A stretch of DNA of 64,000 nucleotides from Mycobacterium sp. GA-1841. GTDB lineage: Bacteria > Actinomycetota > Actinomycetes > Mycobacteriales > Mycobacteriaceae. Where the stretch lies: positions 186,001 through 250,000 of the forward strand of contig NZ_MBEQ01000017.1 in the NCBI RefSeq assembly GCF_001954135.1, written 5' to 3'. This document shows, piece by piece, positions 25,676 to 35,645 of this stretch. Each line of letters opens with the position of its first letter. Within the stretch, counting starts at the first letter, position 1. A program made the position numbers and the translations under genes. The notes beneath the pieces were generated by a model, which had not been told where the DNA came from, made no database searches, and was given only the letters and a program-made list of their open reading frames with translations.

Positions 25676-26965
25676 GTGAGCGGTGCAGAGGACGACGGAG
25701 GCGCCAACGGGCCGAAAGGCCCCAGCAAGCTCGGTATAGCGACAACCGCCTTCAGCACCTACAGCGATTTCAAGAAGCTCATGGAAGGCGACCCGATCGG
25801 CGCGGTCGGCCTGTTGGGCGATGCCGGTAAGTGGGCACAACTACTCATTCCCGAAGCCATTGCCACACCGGTGATCCAGTACGGCCTGTATGTCCTGACC
25901 GGAATCAGCAAAAGCATGGGGATGGGAAGCCCCGACGGTGGTGGGGCCTTCAGCGACGGCGCGAAACAGTTCCAAACTCACGGGAAGGCCCTCGAAGGCG
26001 CCTACCCCACCGAGACGTGGTCCGGCTCTGCCTCCAACGCCTACACGGCGCAGAACTCACACCAGATCCAGCGTGCGTCGACGATGTTGGAGGCGGACAA
26101 CGACATCGTTCGAATCCTGTCCACACAGGCCGGACAGGTCAACCATGCCCGGACCGAAGTCGACTGGGCCTCAAAAGGTTTGGCCGCAATGATTCCGGTG
26201 GCAATGGCGCTGGAAGCCACTGTATTGGGCGCCCCCGAGTCGATGGCGCTCCAGTTCTCGGCGGTGGCCGTGGCGAGCGCCGTCGCGGGGGCGGCGGCGG
26301 CCAATCTGGTGAACTATTCGCAAGACAACGCCGCGCAGATTCGAGAAGCCACGGAAAAGTACCGGCAAGCCGGCGCGGTGGGCCCGTCAGGCTCAGGGGC
26401 ACCGGTCTCACGGTCCGGTTCGGGCGACCAGAACGGGTCTGACAGCCAGGGTGACCGGTCTGGACAGGACACCCCGGGCACCCCGAGCGCGCCTACGAGT
26501 ACCCCGAGTTCGGGCAATCAGTCCGGCGGTGGCGGTTCGGGTGCCGGCGGCGGCTCGGGTTCGGGCGCCGGGGGCGGGTCTGGCGCCGGCAGCGGCGGAT
26601 CGGGCTCCAGTGGCGGCCGGGGATCGGCGACATCGATACCCAGCACGACCGGCATGCCGACTGGCGCCGCGAGCTCGGGCGGCGGCATGGGTGGTTTGCC
26701 GTCGCTTCCGCAAATGGGTGGCGGTTCCGGTGGCGGCGGCACCGGCATGCTCGGCGGCTTCATGGGGGCGGCCGGACAGATCGTCGAAACCGTGACTCAG
26801 GCAGTGCAGCAAGCGGAGCAACAAGACTCGGACGCGCAGAACGACGGCGAATCCGGTGTCGCGACCGGTGACCACTCTCAGGCCGGGCGCGCCCCGGTCA
26901 ATGCTTCGTTCGGCGCTGACACCACGAACCACGCTGCGCCGCAGCGCCTCACCACCGACCGGTAA
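25676..26965 (+). CDS. EspA/EspE family type VII secretion effector
   Basis: A 429-residue protein with a GTG start and AGGGA five bases upstream. It has the EspA/EspE pattern: an N-terminal helix, GISKSMGMGSPDGGGAFSDG, then WxG at Trp115-Ser-Gly117 (ETWSGSASNAYTAQN) and a long helix, a hydrophobic segment near residues 170-220 (IPVAMALEATVLG and AVAVASAVAGAAAANLV), then a Gly/Ser/Pro low-complexity region of about 120 residues. The tail has GRAPVN, like the AERAPID tail I recall for EspE. The two next genes are EspC- and EspD/H-like, the same trio as espACD and espEFH, whose products are exported together by ESX-1. Family call rests on motif and operon; no ESX core gene is nearby. Confidence 0.75.
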   Translation: MSGAEDDGGANGPKGPSKLGIATTAFSTYSDFKKLMEGDPIGAVGLLGDAGKWAQLLIPEAIATPVIQYGLYVLTGISKSMGMGSPDGGGAFSDGAKQFQTHGKALEGAYPTETWSGSASNAYTAQNSHQIQRASTMLEADNDIVRILSTQAGQVNHARTEVDWASKGLAAMIPVAMALEATVLGAPESMALQFSAVAVASAVAGAAAANLVNYSQDNAAQIREATEKYRQAGAVGPSGSGAPVSRSGSGDQNGSDSQGDRSGQDTPGTPSAPTSTPSSGNQSGGGGSGAGGGSGSGAGGGSGAGSGGSGSSGGRGSATSIPSTTGMPTGAASSGGGMGGLPSLPQMGGGSGGGGTGMLGGFMGAAGQIVETVTQAVQQAEQQDSDAQNDGESGVATGDHSQAGRAPVNASFGADTTNHAAPQRLTTDR

Positions 26966-26990
26966 CCGCGGAAGGAGCAGGGAGTCAAAC

Positions 26991-27305
26991 ATGTCCGATG
27001 AATTGAACGTTCTCACCTCGGATCTCCGAGATATGTCGACCACGCACGACGCTGCCGCGGCAGGATTCTCCGCGGCGGGCGATACGACGTCGTTTGTGGA
27101 ATGGAAGGTGCTGGCTACGCACGGACCGATCTGCTGGTCGTCCCAGCAAGCGCTGTGCGAGGCGAACGAAGCCAGAAAATCCGCCGCCGAAGCGATGATG
27201 AAGACGTCCAACGACCTGTCCCAGAAGCTGACCACGGCAGCCACACAGTACGACCAGACGGACGCGCACGAATCCGGCCATCTCGACCGGACCATGCACT
27301 GCTAG
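26991..27305 (+). CDS. EspC/EspF-like ESX secretion-associated protein
   Basis: A 104-residue helical protein with GAAGGAG before the ATG. It fits the EspC family: ELNVLTSDLRDMSTTHDAAA at the start, the HGP turn (ATHGPICWSSQQAL, compare ITHGPYC in EspC) and a C-terminal YxxxD signal (Tyr87-Asp91, QYDQTD), the general export signal of type VII substrates. In M. tuberculosis EspC pairs with EspA and EspF with EspE. It lies 25 bases after the EspA/E-like gene and four bases before the next, so one operon. Role inferred: co-export partner. Confidence 0.8.
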   Translation: MSDELNVLTSDLRDMSTTHDAAAAGFSAAGDTTSFVEWKVLATHGPICWSSQQALCEANEARKSAAEAMMKTSNDLSQKLTTAATQYDQTDAHESGHLDRTMHC

Positions 27306-27309
27306 CCAC

Positions 27310-27858
27310 ATGACCGATCACAGCTGGGACGATGATGATCCCGAAGACGAGCGGTTCGCCGGCGAACTCGACGCGCTGGGCTTCGACGACGTGCAACACC
27401 GCAATGACGACCACGATGATTGGTCCGGGCTCGACGCATTCACGGTCGATGAAACCGCCGCCGGGCCAACGGCAGACCAGCTGGGGCCGACCACGCCCGG
27501 TCCTGATGCCGCGAACGGTCCAGAAGGGCCGGTGACCTTCGGAGCGACCAACCCGGCCGGAACGATCACCGCGCAAGCCACTATCTCGGGTGCGATCAAT
27601 CGAATCGAGTTGTCTTCAACGACAGCGACGATGACCGAATCGGACCTCGCACGCGACATCATGGCCACCGCCCAGCTGGCGAACATCCAGGCCCGAGCAA
27701 TCCAGCGCGCGATGGTCCAAAGCCTGCTCATGAATCAGGGCATGGACCCCGACCTCGCCGCGCAATTTATCGATGACATCTCCGACCTGCCGACACCGGC
27801 GCAGTCCGAGGCTGCCCAGGCCGAGGTATCGGTCGCATATCTGCGGGATGGACGGTGA
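27310..27858 (+). CDS. EspD/EspH-like ESX-1 secretion-associated protein
   Basis: A 182-residue acidic protein. The first 70 residues are rich in Asp and contain ELDALGFDDV, and the second part reads VTFGATNPAGTITAQATISG then IELSSTTATMTESDLARDIM and a final helix DLPTPAQSEAAQAEV. This matches the layout of EspD and EspH (Asp-rich GDLDALDF start, VTNPQGSVSV strand, NLPTPEEAAAAEAEV tail as I recall them). In M. tuberculosis these stabilise or accompany EspA/EspE. No membrane segment or signal peptide. Third gene of the island. Confidence 0.78.
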   Translation: MTDHSWDDDDPEDERFAGELDALGFDDVQHRNDDHDDWSGLDAFTVDETAAGPTADQLGPTTPGPDAANGPEGPVTFGATNPAGTITAQATISGAINRIELSSTTATMTESDLARDIMATAQLANIQARAIQRAMVQSLLMNQGMDPDLAAQFIDDISDLPTPAQSEAAQAEVSVAYLRDGR

Positions 27859-27925
27859 CCGGTCCCCAGGGTGCCGGCCAGGTAGGATTTTGCAGGCTAT
27901 CGAACAGGGCAAGGGGAGTCCCGCA

Positions 27926-28300
27926 ATGAGCTATCCGGATCCGTATCAGCCCCAACAGCAACCTCCGCCGGGCCAGTATCCACCGCCGCCACCCGGCCCC
28001 CACGGCTATGGATATCCGCCCAACGGTGGCTACCCGCCCACCGCACCTCACGGTGCCCAACCACAACCGCCGTATTACCCCCCGCCGCCCGTCCCGCCGC
28101 AACCGGATGCCAAGAAGCACAGCGGCAACTCGTGGGGCTGGCGGGTGATGGAGGGGTTGTTGGATCTCTTCAGCGGTTCATCGTCTTACGGCCTTGGCAA
28201 AACGTCACGGGAACGCGTCAAGACAGCGCTGATCATTTTTGGCACAACGTTTTTGGCGATCGCCCTCATGATCACGGTGGTCATGATGACGAGCAAATAG
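27926..28300 (+). CDS. Proline-rich single-pass membrane protein
   Basis: A 124-residue protein with AAGGGGAG before its ATG. Residues 1-65 are Pro, Tyr, Gln and Gly rich (PPPGQYPPPPPGPHGYGYPP type), followed by a short polar linker (KKHSGNSWGW), a positively charged helix (GKTSRERVKT) and one C-terminal hydrophobic segment (ALIIFGTTFLAIALMITVVM). This is a tail-anchored or single-pass protein with a cytoplasmic disordered arm. It is on the same strand 67 bases after the EspD/H-like gene and may share its transcript. Similar proline-rich arms occur on ESX-associated proteins, but no family is assigned. Confidence 0.75.
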   Translation: MSYPDPYQPQQQPPPGQYPPPPPGPHGYGYPPNGGYPPTAPHGAQPQPPYYPPPPVPPQPDAKKHSGNSWGWRVMEGLLDLFSGSSSYGLGKTSRERVKTALIIFGTTFLAIALMITVVMMTSK

Positions 28301-28318
28301 CGGCGACTCGCCCGCCGG

Positions 28319-29218
28319 CTAGAACCCCAGCCGACCCAACTGTTTGGGATCGCGCTGCCAGTTCTTGGCGATCTTGACCCGAAGGTCCAGATAAACTTTT
28401 GTGCCGAGCAGCTTTTCGATCTGGGTGCGGGCCGCGGTACCGACCTCACGCAGCCGGGCCCCGCCCTTGCCGATCACGATGCCTTTTTGACTGTCCCGCT
28501 CGACGTAGAGGATGGCATGCACGTCGATGAGGTCATCACGGCCTTCGCGTTCTTCAACTTCTTCGATGACCACGGCCAGCGAGTGCGGCAGTTCGTCGCG
28601 CACCCCTTCCAGGGCAGCCTCGCGGATGAGCTCGGCCATCAGCACTTCTTCGGGCTCGTCGGTCAGCTCACCGTCGGGGTAATAGGCCGGCCCCGGCGGC
28701 AGTTTCGATACCAGGACCTCGGTGAGCACGTCGAGCTGTTCGCCCGCGGTGGCCGAGACCGGAACGATCTCGGTGTCGGGACCCACCAGCTCACTGACTG
28801 CGAGAAGCTGTTCGGCCACGCGGTCTTTGGGCACCTTGTCGATCTTGGTGACGACGGCGATCAGCGTGGTCTTCGGCGCCACGGCTCGGATCTGCTGATA
28901 GATCCAGCGGTCGCCGGGACCGATGCGCTCATCGGCCGGGATACACAGCCCGATCACGTCCACCTCGGAATAGGTGTCCTTGACCAAGTCGTTGAGCCGT
29001 TGCCCGAGCAGGGTGCGCGGACGGTGCAGACCGGGGGTGTCGACGAGGATGATCTGAAAATCTTCGCGGTGCACGATGCCGCGGATCGTGTGCCGGGTGG
29101 TCTGCGGCCGGTTCGAGGTGATCGCGACCTTCTGGCCCACCAGGGCGTTGGTCAGCGTCGACTTGCCGGTGTTGGGCCGGCCGACGAAACACACGAAGCC
29201 GGAACGGAATTCACTCAT
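28319..29218 (-). CDS. era: GTPase Era
   Basis: A 299-residue ribosome-assembly GTPase. G1 is GRPNTGKST, G3 is DTPGLHRP, G4 is TKID; the C-terminal KH domain includes VIGKGGARLREVG, which binds the 3' end of 16S rRNA. The ATG is chosen with a GAGGAG site upstream; an in-frame start 21 bases earlier is possible. Last gene of the phoH-ybeY-CorC-CDA-like-era set. Confidence 0.95.
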   Translation of the reverse strand: MSEFRSGFVCFVGRPNTGKSTLTNALVGQKVAITSNRPQTTRHTIRGIVHREDFQIILVDTPGLHRPRTLLGQRLNDLVKDTYSEVDVIGLCIPADERIGPGDRWIYQQIRAVAPKTTLIAVVTKIDKVPKDRVAEQLLAVSELVGPDTEIVPVSATAGEQLDVLTEVLVSKLPPGPAYYPDGELTDEPEEVLMAELIREAALEGVRDELPHSLAVVIEEVEEREGRDDLIDVHAILYVERDSQKGIVIGKGGARLREVGTAARTQIEKLLGTKVYLDLRVKIAKNWQRDPKQLGRLGF

Positions 29219-29288
29219 TCGAGCTCCTCGAGGGTGCATTCAGATCGCGAAATCAACCGAAACGACGATCTCAGTGCACGCTCGACGG

Positions 29289-29606
29289 TCATGAGACGTT
29301 CCCCGCCCGATCGGTGACGATCACCGCGGCGTCGGCCGACAGTTCCTGCACGGCGGCCACGCCCGCATCGTCGGCGGCCCCACCCACCAGCACGGCAGCC
29401 TCAAGCCCGGTGGCACCACTGGACACCGCCGCGGCGACCGCTGCCTGCAGGGCTGTCAACTGCAGCGCCGTCAAGGACACCGGCGCGCCGGCGTAGGTGC
29501 GCCCGTCCTGGTCGCGGACCGCCGCGCCGCTGGACGCCTCGGCGCGGCCCATCGCACCACGGGCCAGCACCACGAGTTTGGTGTCCTCGGCATCGAGTTC
29601 GGTCAT
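29289..29606 (-). CDS. Cytidine deaminase-like protein lacking catalytic residues
   Basis: A 105-residue protein syntenic with Rv2365c. It begins ELDAEDTKLVVLARGAMGRA and has GAAVRDQDGRTYAGAPVSL, which resembles the G-A-A-V/x-DG-x-x-Y-x-G start of a cytidine deaminase core, followed by ALQLTALQAAVAAAV where the active enzyme has its Cys/His-Ala-Glu motif. The His-Ala-Glu and the Pro-Cys-x2-Cys zinc ligands are both missing (there is no Cys or His at all). It is therefore probably not an active deaminase, and possibly has a structural or regulatory role with the neighbouring Era and YbeY ribosome factors. Confidence 0.75.
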   Translation of the reverse strand: MTELDAEDTKLVVLARGAMGRAEASSGAAVRDQDGRTYAGAPVSLTALQLTALQAAVAAAVSSGATGLEAAVLVGGAADDAGVAAVQELSADAAVIVTDRAGNVS

Positions 29607-29609
29607 GTG

Positions 29610-30893
29610 TTATTCGTTCTCCTCAACCTCAGCCGGGCGGACCAGCACCGTGCCGATCCGGACCCGCCCGCGATGGTCGGAACCGCCCTCGGCGCGCAAC
29701 CGCAGACCGTTCCACGTCACTTCGGCGCCGGGCAACGGCACCCGGCCCAGTTCGAATGCGACCAGACCGCCGACCGTGTCGACGTCGAGATCCTCGTCCG
29801 GCGCCAGATCGTAGAGCTCACATACGTCTTCGATCGGCAGTCGTGCCGAGACCCGGTATTCCCGCTCGCCGAGGTCTTCGATCGGAACCACCTCGCCGGC
29901 GTCGTACTCGTCGACGATCTCCCCGACGATCTCCTCCAGCACGTCCTCGATGGTGACCAGACCGGCGATGGCACCGTACTCGTCGACGAGCAGTGCCATG
30001 TGGTTGCGGTCGCGCTGCATCTCGCTGAGCAATTCGTCCAGCGGCTTGGAATCGGGGACGAACACCGCTGAACGCATCACCTGCGCCACGTTGGTGTCGC
30101 GGCCACCGTTGGTCGAATAGTAGGTCTGCTGAACAAGGTCTTTGAGGTAGACCACGCCGACGATGTCGTCGACGTTCTCACCGATCACCGGGATGCGGGA
30201 ATGGCCGCTGCGCACCGCCAATGACGTCGCTTGGCCTGCCGTCTTGTCGCTTTCGATCCACACCATCTCGGTGCGCGGCACCATCACCTCGCGGGCGGCG
30301 GTGTCGCCCAGCTCGAAAACAGACTGGATCATGCGGCGTTCCTCGTCGGCCACCACGCCGCGCTGCTGAGCCAGGTCGACGACTTCACGCAGCTCGATCT
30401 CGGAGGAGAACGGCCCGTTGCGGAAGCCGCGCCCCGGGGTCAACGCGTTGCCCATCAGCACCAGCAGGCGGCTGATCGGGGTGAGCAGCACCGAGATTGC
30501 CTGCAGCGGCAGCGCCGACATCAACGCGATGGAATAGGCATTCTGCCGGCCGACCGTGCGTGGGCCGACGCCGATGACCACAAAGCTCGTCACCACCATG
30601 ATCGCGGCCGAGGCCACCAGTCCCCAGCCGACACCGAGGAGCCCGTCCAGGAAGGACACGAGCAGCACGGTGGCGCTGATCTCGCAGGTGATCCGCAGCA
30701 GCACAACGAGATTGGTGTATCTGGGTCGCTCGGCGACAACTCGACCGAGCCGTGCGGCGCCGGGACGCTCCTCGCGGACCAGTTCCTCGATCCGCGCTAT
30801 CGAGACGGTGGACAGCGCGGCGTCGATGGCCGCGAACAACCCGCCGAAACCGACCAGCACCACGGCGCCGAGCAGCGGAAGGATGCCCGTCAC
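29610..30893 (-). CDS. CNNM/CorC-type transporter with CBS domains
   Basis: A 427-residue membrane protein. Residues 1-185 form a DUF21 (CNNM) domain with three to four membrane segments (the first is [20 protein letters not shown]), residues about 205-325 are a CBS pair ([33 protein letters not shown]), and the end is a CorC/HlyC domain. This design belongs to Mg2+/Co2+ efflux or haemolysin C related proteins; bacterial members move Mg2+ with Na+. The GTG overlaps the ybeY stop by four bases. Syntenic with Rv2366c. Confidence 0.88.
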   Translation of the reverse strand: MTGILPLLGAVVLVGFGGLFAAIDAALSTVSIARIEELVREERPGAARLGRVVAERPRYTNLVVLLRITCEISATVLLVSFLDGLLGVGWGLVASAAIMVVTSFVVIGVGPRTVGRQNAYSIALMSALPLQAISVLLTPISRLLVLMGNALTPGRGFRNGPFSSEIELREVVDLAQQRGVVADEERRMIQSVFELGDTAAREVMVPRTEMVWIESDKTAGQATSLAVRSGHSRIPVIGENVDDIVGVVYLKDLVQQTYYSTNGGRDTNVAQVMRSAVFVPDSKPLDELLSEMQRDRNHMALLVDEYGAIAGLVTIEDVLEEIVGEIVDEYDAGEVVPIEDLGEREYRVSARLPIEDVCELYDLAPDEDLDVDTVGGLVAFELGRVPLPGAEVTWNGLRLRAEGGSDHRGRVRIGTVLVRPAEVEENE

Positions 30894-31426
30894 GGTTCGT
30901 CGAAATATCGCGACTTGTCCAGCAACCGCTGGTCTTTCTCACTCTGCCGGTCGGCGTGATACGCCTCGACCTGCTCGGCCACCCACTCCTCCAGCAACTG
31001 ACGTTGCAACGCGAACATCTCTTTTTCCTCGTCCGGCTCGGCATGGTCGTAGCCGAGGAGGTGCAACACCCCGTGCACGGTCAGCAGGGCCAGCTCCTGA
31101 CCGAGGGAGTGCCCGGCCTTGGCCGCTTGCTGTTCGGCGAACTCGGGACACAACACGATGTCGCCCAACATCGCCGGACCCGGCTCGGGCGCGTCGGGGC
31201 GACCACCGGGCTCCAACTCGTCCATCGGGAAGCTCATCACATCGGTGGGACCGGGCAGGTCCATCCACCGCATGTGCAGATCGGCCATCGCCGCGCTGTC
31301 CAGCAGCACCATCGACAGCTCGGCCGCCGGGTGCACGTCCATCTTGGCGATGACGAAGCGGGCGACGCTGATCAGCTCGTCCTCGGAGACGTCGATGCCC
31401 GACTCGTTGGATACCTCGATGCTCAT
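30890..31426 (-). CDS. ybeY: Endoribonuclease YbeY (rRNA maturation)
   Basis: A 178-residue metal-dependent RNase acting on the 3' end of 16S rRNA. The zinc motif [11 protein letters not shown] is present in full. [12 protein letters not shown] and the [12 protein letters not shown] start are family features. Coupled on both sides: start overlaps the phoH stop and stop overlaps the CorC start. A partner of Era and PhoH in ribosome and RNA quality control. Confidence 0.95.
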   Translation of the reverse strand: MSIEVSNESGIDVSEDELISVARFVIAKMDVHPAAELSMVLLDSAAMADLHMRWMDLPGPTDVMSFPMDELEPGGRPDAPEPGPAMLGDIVLCPEFAEQQAAKAGHSLGQELALLTVHGVLHLLGYDHAEPDEEKEMFALQRQLLEEWVAEQVEAYHADRQSEKDQRLLDKSRYFDEP

Positions 31427-32472
31427 GATCGGCGGGGCCGCCCGTTCGACGAACGGCGTTGGGCACGGTTGAGCAAAGCCGGCTCCTCATGTCGGGCGTA
31501 TGCGTCGACGATCTCCGACACCAACCGGTGCCGAACGACGTCGGCGCTGGTGAGTTCGGCGAAATGGATGTCCTCGATACCGTCGAGAATGCTCATCGCG
31601 GCCCGTAGACCCGATCGCGCTCCCCCGGGCAAATCGACCTGCGTAACGTCGCCGGTGACAACGATTTTCGAGCCGAAGCCCAGCCGGGTCAAGAACATCT
31701 TCATCTGCTCGGCGGTGGTGTTCTGCGCCTCGTCGAGGATGATGAATGCGTCATTGAGACTTCTCCCACGCATAAATGCCAGCGGCGCCACCTCGATCAC
31801 CCCGGCGGCCAACAGGTTCGGGATTGCCGCCGGATCCATCATGTCGTGTAGCGCGTCATAGAGCGGGCGCAGATACGGGTCGATCTTCTCGGTCAACGTC
31901 CCCGGCAGAAAGCCCAGGCGCTCACCGGCTTCCACCGCAGGACGGGTCAGGATGATCCGGTTGACCTGCTTGGCCTGCAAGGCGCTGACCGCCTTGGCCA
32001 TCGCCAGGTACGTTTTTCCGGTACCTGCCGGTCCGATGCCGAAGACGATCGTGTGCGCGTCGATGGCGTCGACGTAGCGCTTCTGGTTCAGCGTCTTGGG
32101 GCGGATGGTCTTGCCGCGACGGCTCAGGATGTCGAGGGTGAGCACCTCGGCCGGCGACGCGTCTTCGGTGCCGGTGAGGATGGCGACGCTGTGGCGCACC
32201 GCCTCGGGTGTCACCGCCTGCCCGCTGGAGGCGACGGCGATCAGCTCGGCGATCACCCGCTCGGCCAAAGCCACGTCGGCCGGCTCGCCGGTGAAGGTGA
32301 TCTCGTTGCCGCGCGCGTGGATGTCGGCGGTCAGAAGTCTTTCGAGTGCCCGCAGATTCTCATCGGCCGAGCCGAGCAGGCCCACGATGATGTCGGGCGG
32401 AACAGTGATGCTGCTGCGGACCGATTCCGATGCGGTGGTCGACGAGTCAGCGGTCGTGTCGCGGGGCGTCAC
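31423..32472 (-). CDS. phoH: PhoH-like ATPase
   Basis: A 349-residue P-loop NTPase of the PhoH family. Walker A is [13 protein letters not shown], Walker B is [10 protein letters not shown], followed by [20 protein letters not shown]. The N-terminal KH-like domain ([16 protein letters not shown]) suggests RNA binding. It is the first gene of the phoH-ybeY operon. The upstream 208 bases (32473-32680) hold no gene; a small hairpin AACGGC-5-GCCGTT at 32505-32521 is the only structure seen. Confidence 0.93.
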   Translation of the reverse strand: MTPRDTTADSSTTASESVRSSITVPPDIIVGLLGSADENLRALERLLTADIHARGNEITFTGEPADVALAERVIAELIAVASSGQAVTPEAVRHSVAILTGTEDASPAEVLTLDILSRRGKTIRPKTLNQKRYVDAIDAHTIVFGIGPAGTGKTYLAMAKAVSALQAKQVNRIILTRPAVEAGERLGFLPGTLTEKIDPYLRPLYDALHDMMDPAAIPNLLAAGVIEVAPLAFMRGRSLNDAFIILDEAQNTTAEQMKMFLTRLGFGSKIVVTGDVTQVDLPGGARSGLRAAMSILDGIEDIHFAELTSADVVRHRLVSEIVDAYARHEEPALLNRAQRRSSNGRPRRS

Positions 32473-32680
32473 GTGGAGTTTGTGCCTGCTTTCCGTGTTC
32501 TCATAACGGCTGGCTGCCGTTGTACTGTGGTCAGTTTACCGCTGGTCGACAACACGCCCCAATGATTGAGCGCCGGCCGGCGAGATTCGCCGAAGATCCA
32601 GGTCACAGCCGCGTAGCCCACCTCGACTTCCACCGCACGGTGAATCCGCGCGCCCGGTCACGACCCTGATGCGGAAACCG

Positions 32681-33430
32681 CTATATCTGCCAGCGCGCCG
32701 TCAGCGCACCGATCGCCCCGAGCGCCACGGCCGCTGCCGTCGACGTCCGAAGCACCGTCGGACCCAACCGCACGGCTTTGGCACCGGCCTCGGTCAGCGA
32801 AGCGATCTCGTCGTCGGCAATGCCACCCTCGGGGCCGACGATGAGGATCACCGAATCAGCTTGGGCCAGAGGTAATTCGGCAAACGGCTCGGTGGCCGAC
32901 TCGTGCAGTGCCAGCACCTGCGCCCCCCGAGCCACCGCGTCGGCCACCCGCTGCGTCAACGCCGCCGTCGACACCACACCCTCGACCACCGGGACGTGGG
33001 CACGGCGGGACTGCCGAGCCGCCGAACGCGCCACCGCCTCCCACCGTCGCACGCCTTTGTCCACCTTCGGACCCTCCCAACGGGCCACGCACCGCGACGC
33101 CTGCCAGGCGAGAAACGCGTCCGCACCGGCCTCGGTGGCCAGCTCGACGGCCAGCTCCGACCGATCCGATTTGGGCAGCGCCTGCACCACCGTGACAGCC
33201 GGACACGACGGCGCGATCTCGAGCCGCTCGGTCACCCGCGCCGACAACCGGCCCTTGGCGGTCTCCTCGACCACGCAGTGCGCCAATGCGCCGGCGCCGT
33301 CGCTGAGGTCGACGTGTTCACCGACCCGGAGGCGACGCACGTTGGACGCATGGAATCCCTCGTCGCCGTCGACAACGGCGATCTGCCCCGCGCCCGGCAG
33401 CGCGTCGACGTAGAAAAGCGCCGCACTCAC
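32681..33430 (-). CDS. rsmE: 16S rRNA m3U1498 methyltransferase RsmE
   Basis: A 249-residue SPOUT methyltransferase that modifies U1498 of 16S rRNA. The C-terminal knot has [20 protein letters not shown] and [13 protein letters not shown], the SAM-binding trefoil. The N-terminal PUA-like domain ([20 protein letters not shown]) binds RNA. GTG start, four bases after the dnaJ2 stop, so part of hrcA-dnaJ2-rsmE. Confidence 0.94.
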   Translation of the reverse strand: MSAALFYVDALPGAGQIAVVDGDEGFHASNVRRLRVGEHVDLSDGAGALAHCVVEETAKGRLSARVTERLEIAPSCPAVTVVQALPKSDRSELAVELATEAGADAFLAWQASRCVARWEGPKVDKGVRRWEAVARSAARQSRRAHVPVVEGVVSTAALTQRVADAVARGAQVLALHESATEPFAELPLAQADSVILIVGPEGGIADDEIASLTEAGAKAVRLGPTVLRTSTAAAVALGAIGALTARWQI

Positions 33431-33434
33431 CGGG

Positions 33435-34577
33435 TCAGCGGCCGGAGAACGTCTCGCGCAGCCGGCTGAACAGACCCCCGGAACTCGCCGCGGCCTGCGT
33501 CGAACGCACCTCGGCGGTATCGCGGGTGCGGTTCTCCTTCAGCTTGCGCAGCAGCTCGGTGTCGGTGCTGTCCAGCCGTGACGGCACCACGACGTCGATG
33601 TGGGCGTGCAGGTCACCGCGGACCCCCGAGCGCAGATGCGGCATACCGTGCCCACGCAGTGTGGTCACCGCACCGGGCTGGGTCCCCGCCTCGACAGTGA
33701 GTTCGGTGGGGCCGTCGAGGATCGCGTCGACGGTGACGGTCGTGCCCAGCGCCGCGTCGACCATCGGCACCGAGATCGTGCAGTGCAGGTCGTCGCCGTC
33801 GCGGACGAACGTGTCGTGCTGCTTCTCGTGGACTTCCACGTACAGGTCTCCGGCCGGACCGCCGCCGGGACCGACCTCACCCTGGGCGGCCAGCCGCACC
33901 CGCATGCCGTCGCCGACACCGGCCGGGATCTTCACGCTGATCTCGCGGCGGGCGCGCACCCGCCCGTCGCCGCCGCAGCGGTTGCACGGATCGGGGATGA
34001 CCTCGCCGATCCCGCCGCATACCGGGCACGGACGGGTGGTCATCACCTGCCCCAACAGCGAGCGCTGCACGGTCTGGATCTCGCCGCGGCCGTCGCAGGT
34101 GTCACAGGCCACCGGCGTGGAGTTGCCGTTGGTGCCCTTGCCGTGACACAGATCGCACAGCACCGCGGTGTCCACGGTCACCTGCTTGGTGACGCCGGTG
34201 GCGCACTCGGCCAGGTCCAGTCGCATCCGCAGCAACGAGTCAGCACCCGGGCGGACCCGACCGATCGGCCCGCGCGAGGAGGTCCCACCACCGAAGAACG
34301 CCTCGAAGACGTCGCCGAGACCGCCGAAGCCGCTGAACCCGCCGGGAGCGCCGCCGACGGATTCCATCGGGTCGCCGCCCATGTCCACGATGCGGCGCTT
34401 CTCGGGATCCGAGAGCACCTCGTAGGCGACCTGGATCTCGGTGAAGCGGCTCTGCGCCGCTTCGTCGGGGTTGACATCGGGGTGCAACTCACGTGCCAAC
34501 CGCCGATAGGCACGTTTGATCTCCGAATCACTCGCGCCCTTGCTCACTCCGAGCAAGCCGTAATAATCGCGTGCCAC
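33435..34577 (-). CDS. dnaJ2: Chaperone DnaJ2
   Basis: A 380-residue type I J-protein, cochaperone of DnaK. The J domain begins [20 protein letters not shown] and has the His-Pro-Asp motif in [12 protein letters not shown]; a Gly/Phe region ([19 protein letters not shown]) follows; four Cys-x2-Cys-x-Gly-x-Gly zinc repeats ([32 protein letters not shown]) are intact. It lies 24 bases after hrcA. Since it is with hrcA and not with dnaK it is the second DnaJ of the cell, as in M. tuberculosis Rv2373c. Confidence 0.95.
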   Translation of the reverse strand: MARDYYGLLGVSKGASDSEIKRAYRRLARELHPDVNPDEAAQSRFTEIQVAYEVLSDPEKRRIVDMGGDPMESVGGAPGGFSGFGGLGDVFEAFFGGGTSSRGPIGRVRPGADSLLRMRLDLAECATGVTKQVTVDTAVLCDLCHGKGTNGNSTPVACDTCDGRGEIQTVQRSLLGQVMTTRPCPVCGGIGEVIPDPCNRCGGDGRVRARREISVKIPAGVGDGMRVRLAAQGEVGPGGGPAGDLYVEVHEKQHDTFVRDGDDLHCTISVPMVDAALGTTVTVDAILDGPTELTVEAGTQPGAVTTLRGHGMPHLRSGVRGDLHAHIDVVVPSRLDSTDTELLRKLKENRTRDTAEVRSTQAAASSGGLFSRLRETFSGR

Positions 34578-34601
34578 GCCAGACCTTTCACATGCCGCAG
34601 C

Positions 34602-35645
34602 TCAGCGGCTGCCTAGAACTTCACCAATGTAGAGGGCAACTGCGGCGACGTTGGCGATCGTTCCCGGATAGTCCATCCGAGTGGGGCCTACCACACCCAT
34701 ACCGCCGTATACCTTGCCGGAGCTGCCGTAGGCGGTGCTCACCACCGACGTACCCAACATCTGCTCGGCCTCGGTTTCGTGGCCGATTCGGACCGTAACC
34801 TTACCGGCCTCCTGCTGGACGGCCAGCAACCGCAGCACCACCACCTGCTCCTCGAGCGCTTCGAGCACGGGTCGCAGCGACCCGCCGAAGTCGGAGGTGT
34901 TGCGGGTCAGGTTGGCCGTACCGCCCAACAGCAATCGTTCCTCGGTGTGCTCCACCAGCGTTTCCACCAGCACCGTGGCGGCGCGGCCGACCGCATCGCC
35001 GAGTGCCGGCGACAGACCACCGCCCCCGGTGAAATGGGTCGCCAGCTCGGACACCTCGATCGAAGCGGTGGCCAGCGGTTTGCCGTCGAGCGCCTGTCCG
35101 AGCAGCTCGCGCAGTTTGGCCAGGTCCTGATCGTCGATCGCATCACCGAGTTCGACGATGCGTTGATCCACCCGCCCGCTGTCGGTGATCACCACCAGCA
35201 GCAACCGGGCCGGGGTGAGTGCCACCACCTCCAGATGCCGCACCGTCGAGGTGGACAACGTGGGGTACTGCACGATGGCGACCTGGCGGGTCAACTGCGC
35301 CAACAGTCGCACCGCACGACGCAACACATCGTCGAGGTCGACGCCGGTCTCCAGGAAGTTGAGAATCGCGCGGCGCTCCGACGACGACAACGGCTTGACG
35401 TTGTCGATCCGGTCGACGAACTCGCGATACCCCTTCTCGGTGGGCACGCGCCCCGAGCTGGTGTGCGGCTGGGTGATGTAGCCCTCGGCCTCCAGCACCG
35501 CCATGTCATTGCGCACCGTGGCGCTTGATACGCCGAGGTTGTGCCGCTCCACCAGGGTCTTGGAGCCGATCGGCTCCTTGGTGGACACGAAGTCGGCGAC
35601 GATGGCACGCAGCACCTCGAAGCGACGATCATCGGCACTGCCCAC
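34602..35645 (-). CDS. hrcA: Heat-inducible repressor HrcA
   Basis: A 347-residue winged-helix repressor of chaperone genes that binds CIRCE. The N-terminal [24 protein letters not shown] carries the HTH and the wing, of which [11 protein letters not shown] is the recognition helix. The C-terminal GAF-like core ([17 protein letters not shown]) is complete. No CIRCE (TTAGCACTC-9-GAGTGCTAA) is seen upstream, so its own promoter is probably not under this control; its targets are elsewhere. Confidence 0.93.
   Translation of the reverse strand: MGSADDRRFEVLRAIVADFVSTKEPIGSKTLVERHNLGVSSATVRNDMAVLEAEGYITQPHTSSGRVPTEKGYREFVDRIDNVKPLSSSERRAILNFLETGVDLDDVLRRAVRLLAQLTRQVAIVQYPTLSTSTVRHLEVVALTPARLLLVVITDSGRVDQRIVELGDAIDDQDLAKLRELLGQALDGKPLATASIEVSELATHFTGGGGLSPALGDAVGRAATVLVETLVEHTEERLLLGGTANLTRNTSDFGGSLRPVLEALEEQVVVLRLLAVQQEAGKVTVRIGHETEAEQMLGTSVVSTAYGSSGKVYGGMGVVGPTRMDYPGTIANVAAVALYIGEVLGSR

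Noticed and set aside
26510..26650. PE_PGRS-like Gly-rich protein at the Esp-like gene
   Set aside because: The Gly/Ser-rich stretch is a linker of about 120 residues inside a protein with WxG and Esp-type ends; there is no PE domain at the N-terminus.
32505..32521. Hairpin AACGGC-5-GCCGTT upstream of phoH
   Set aside because: Only six base pairs, no T-run and no clear promoter relation; too weak to call.
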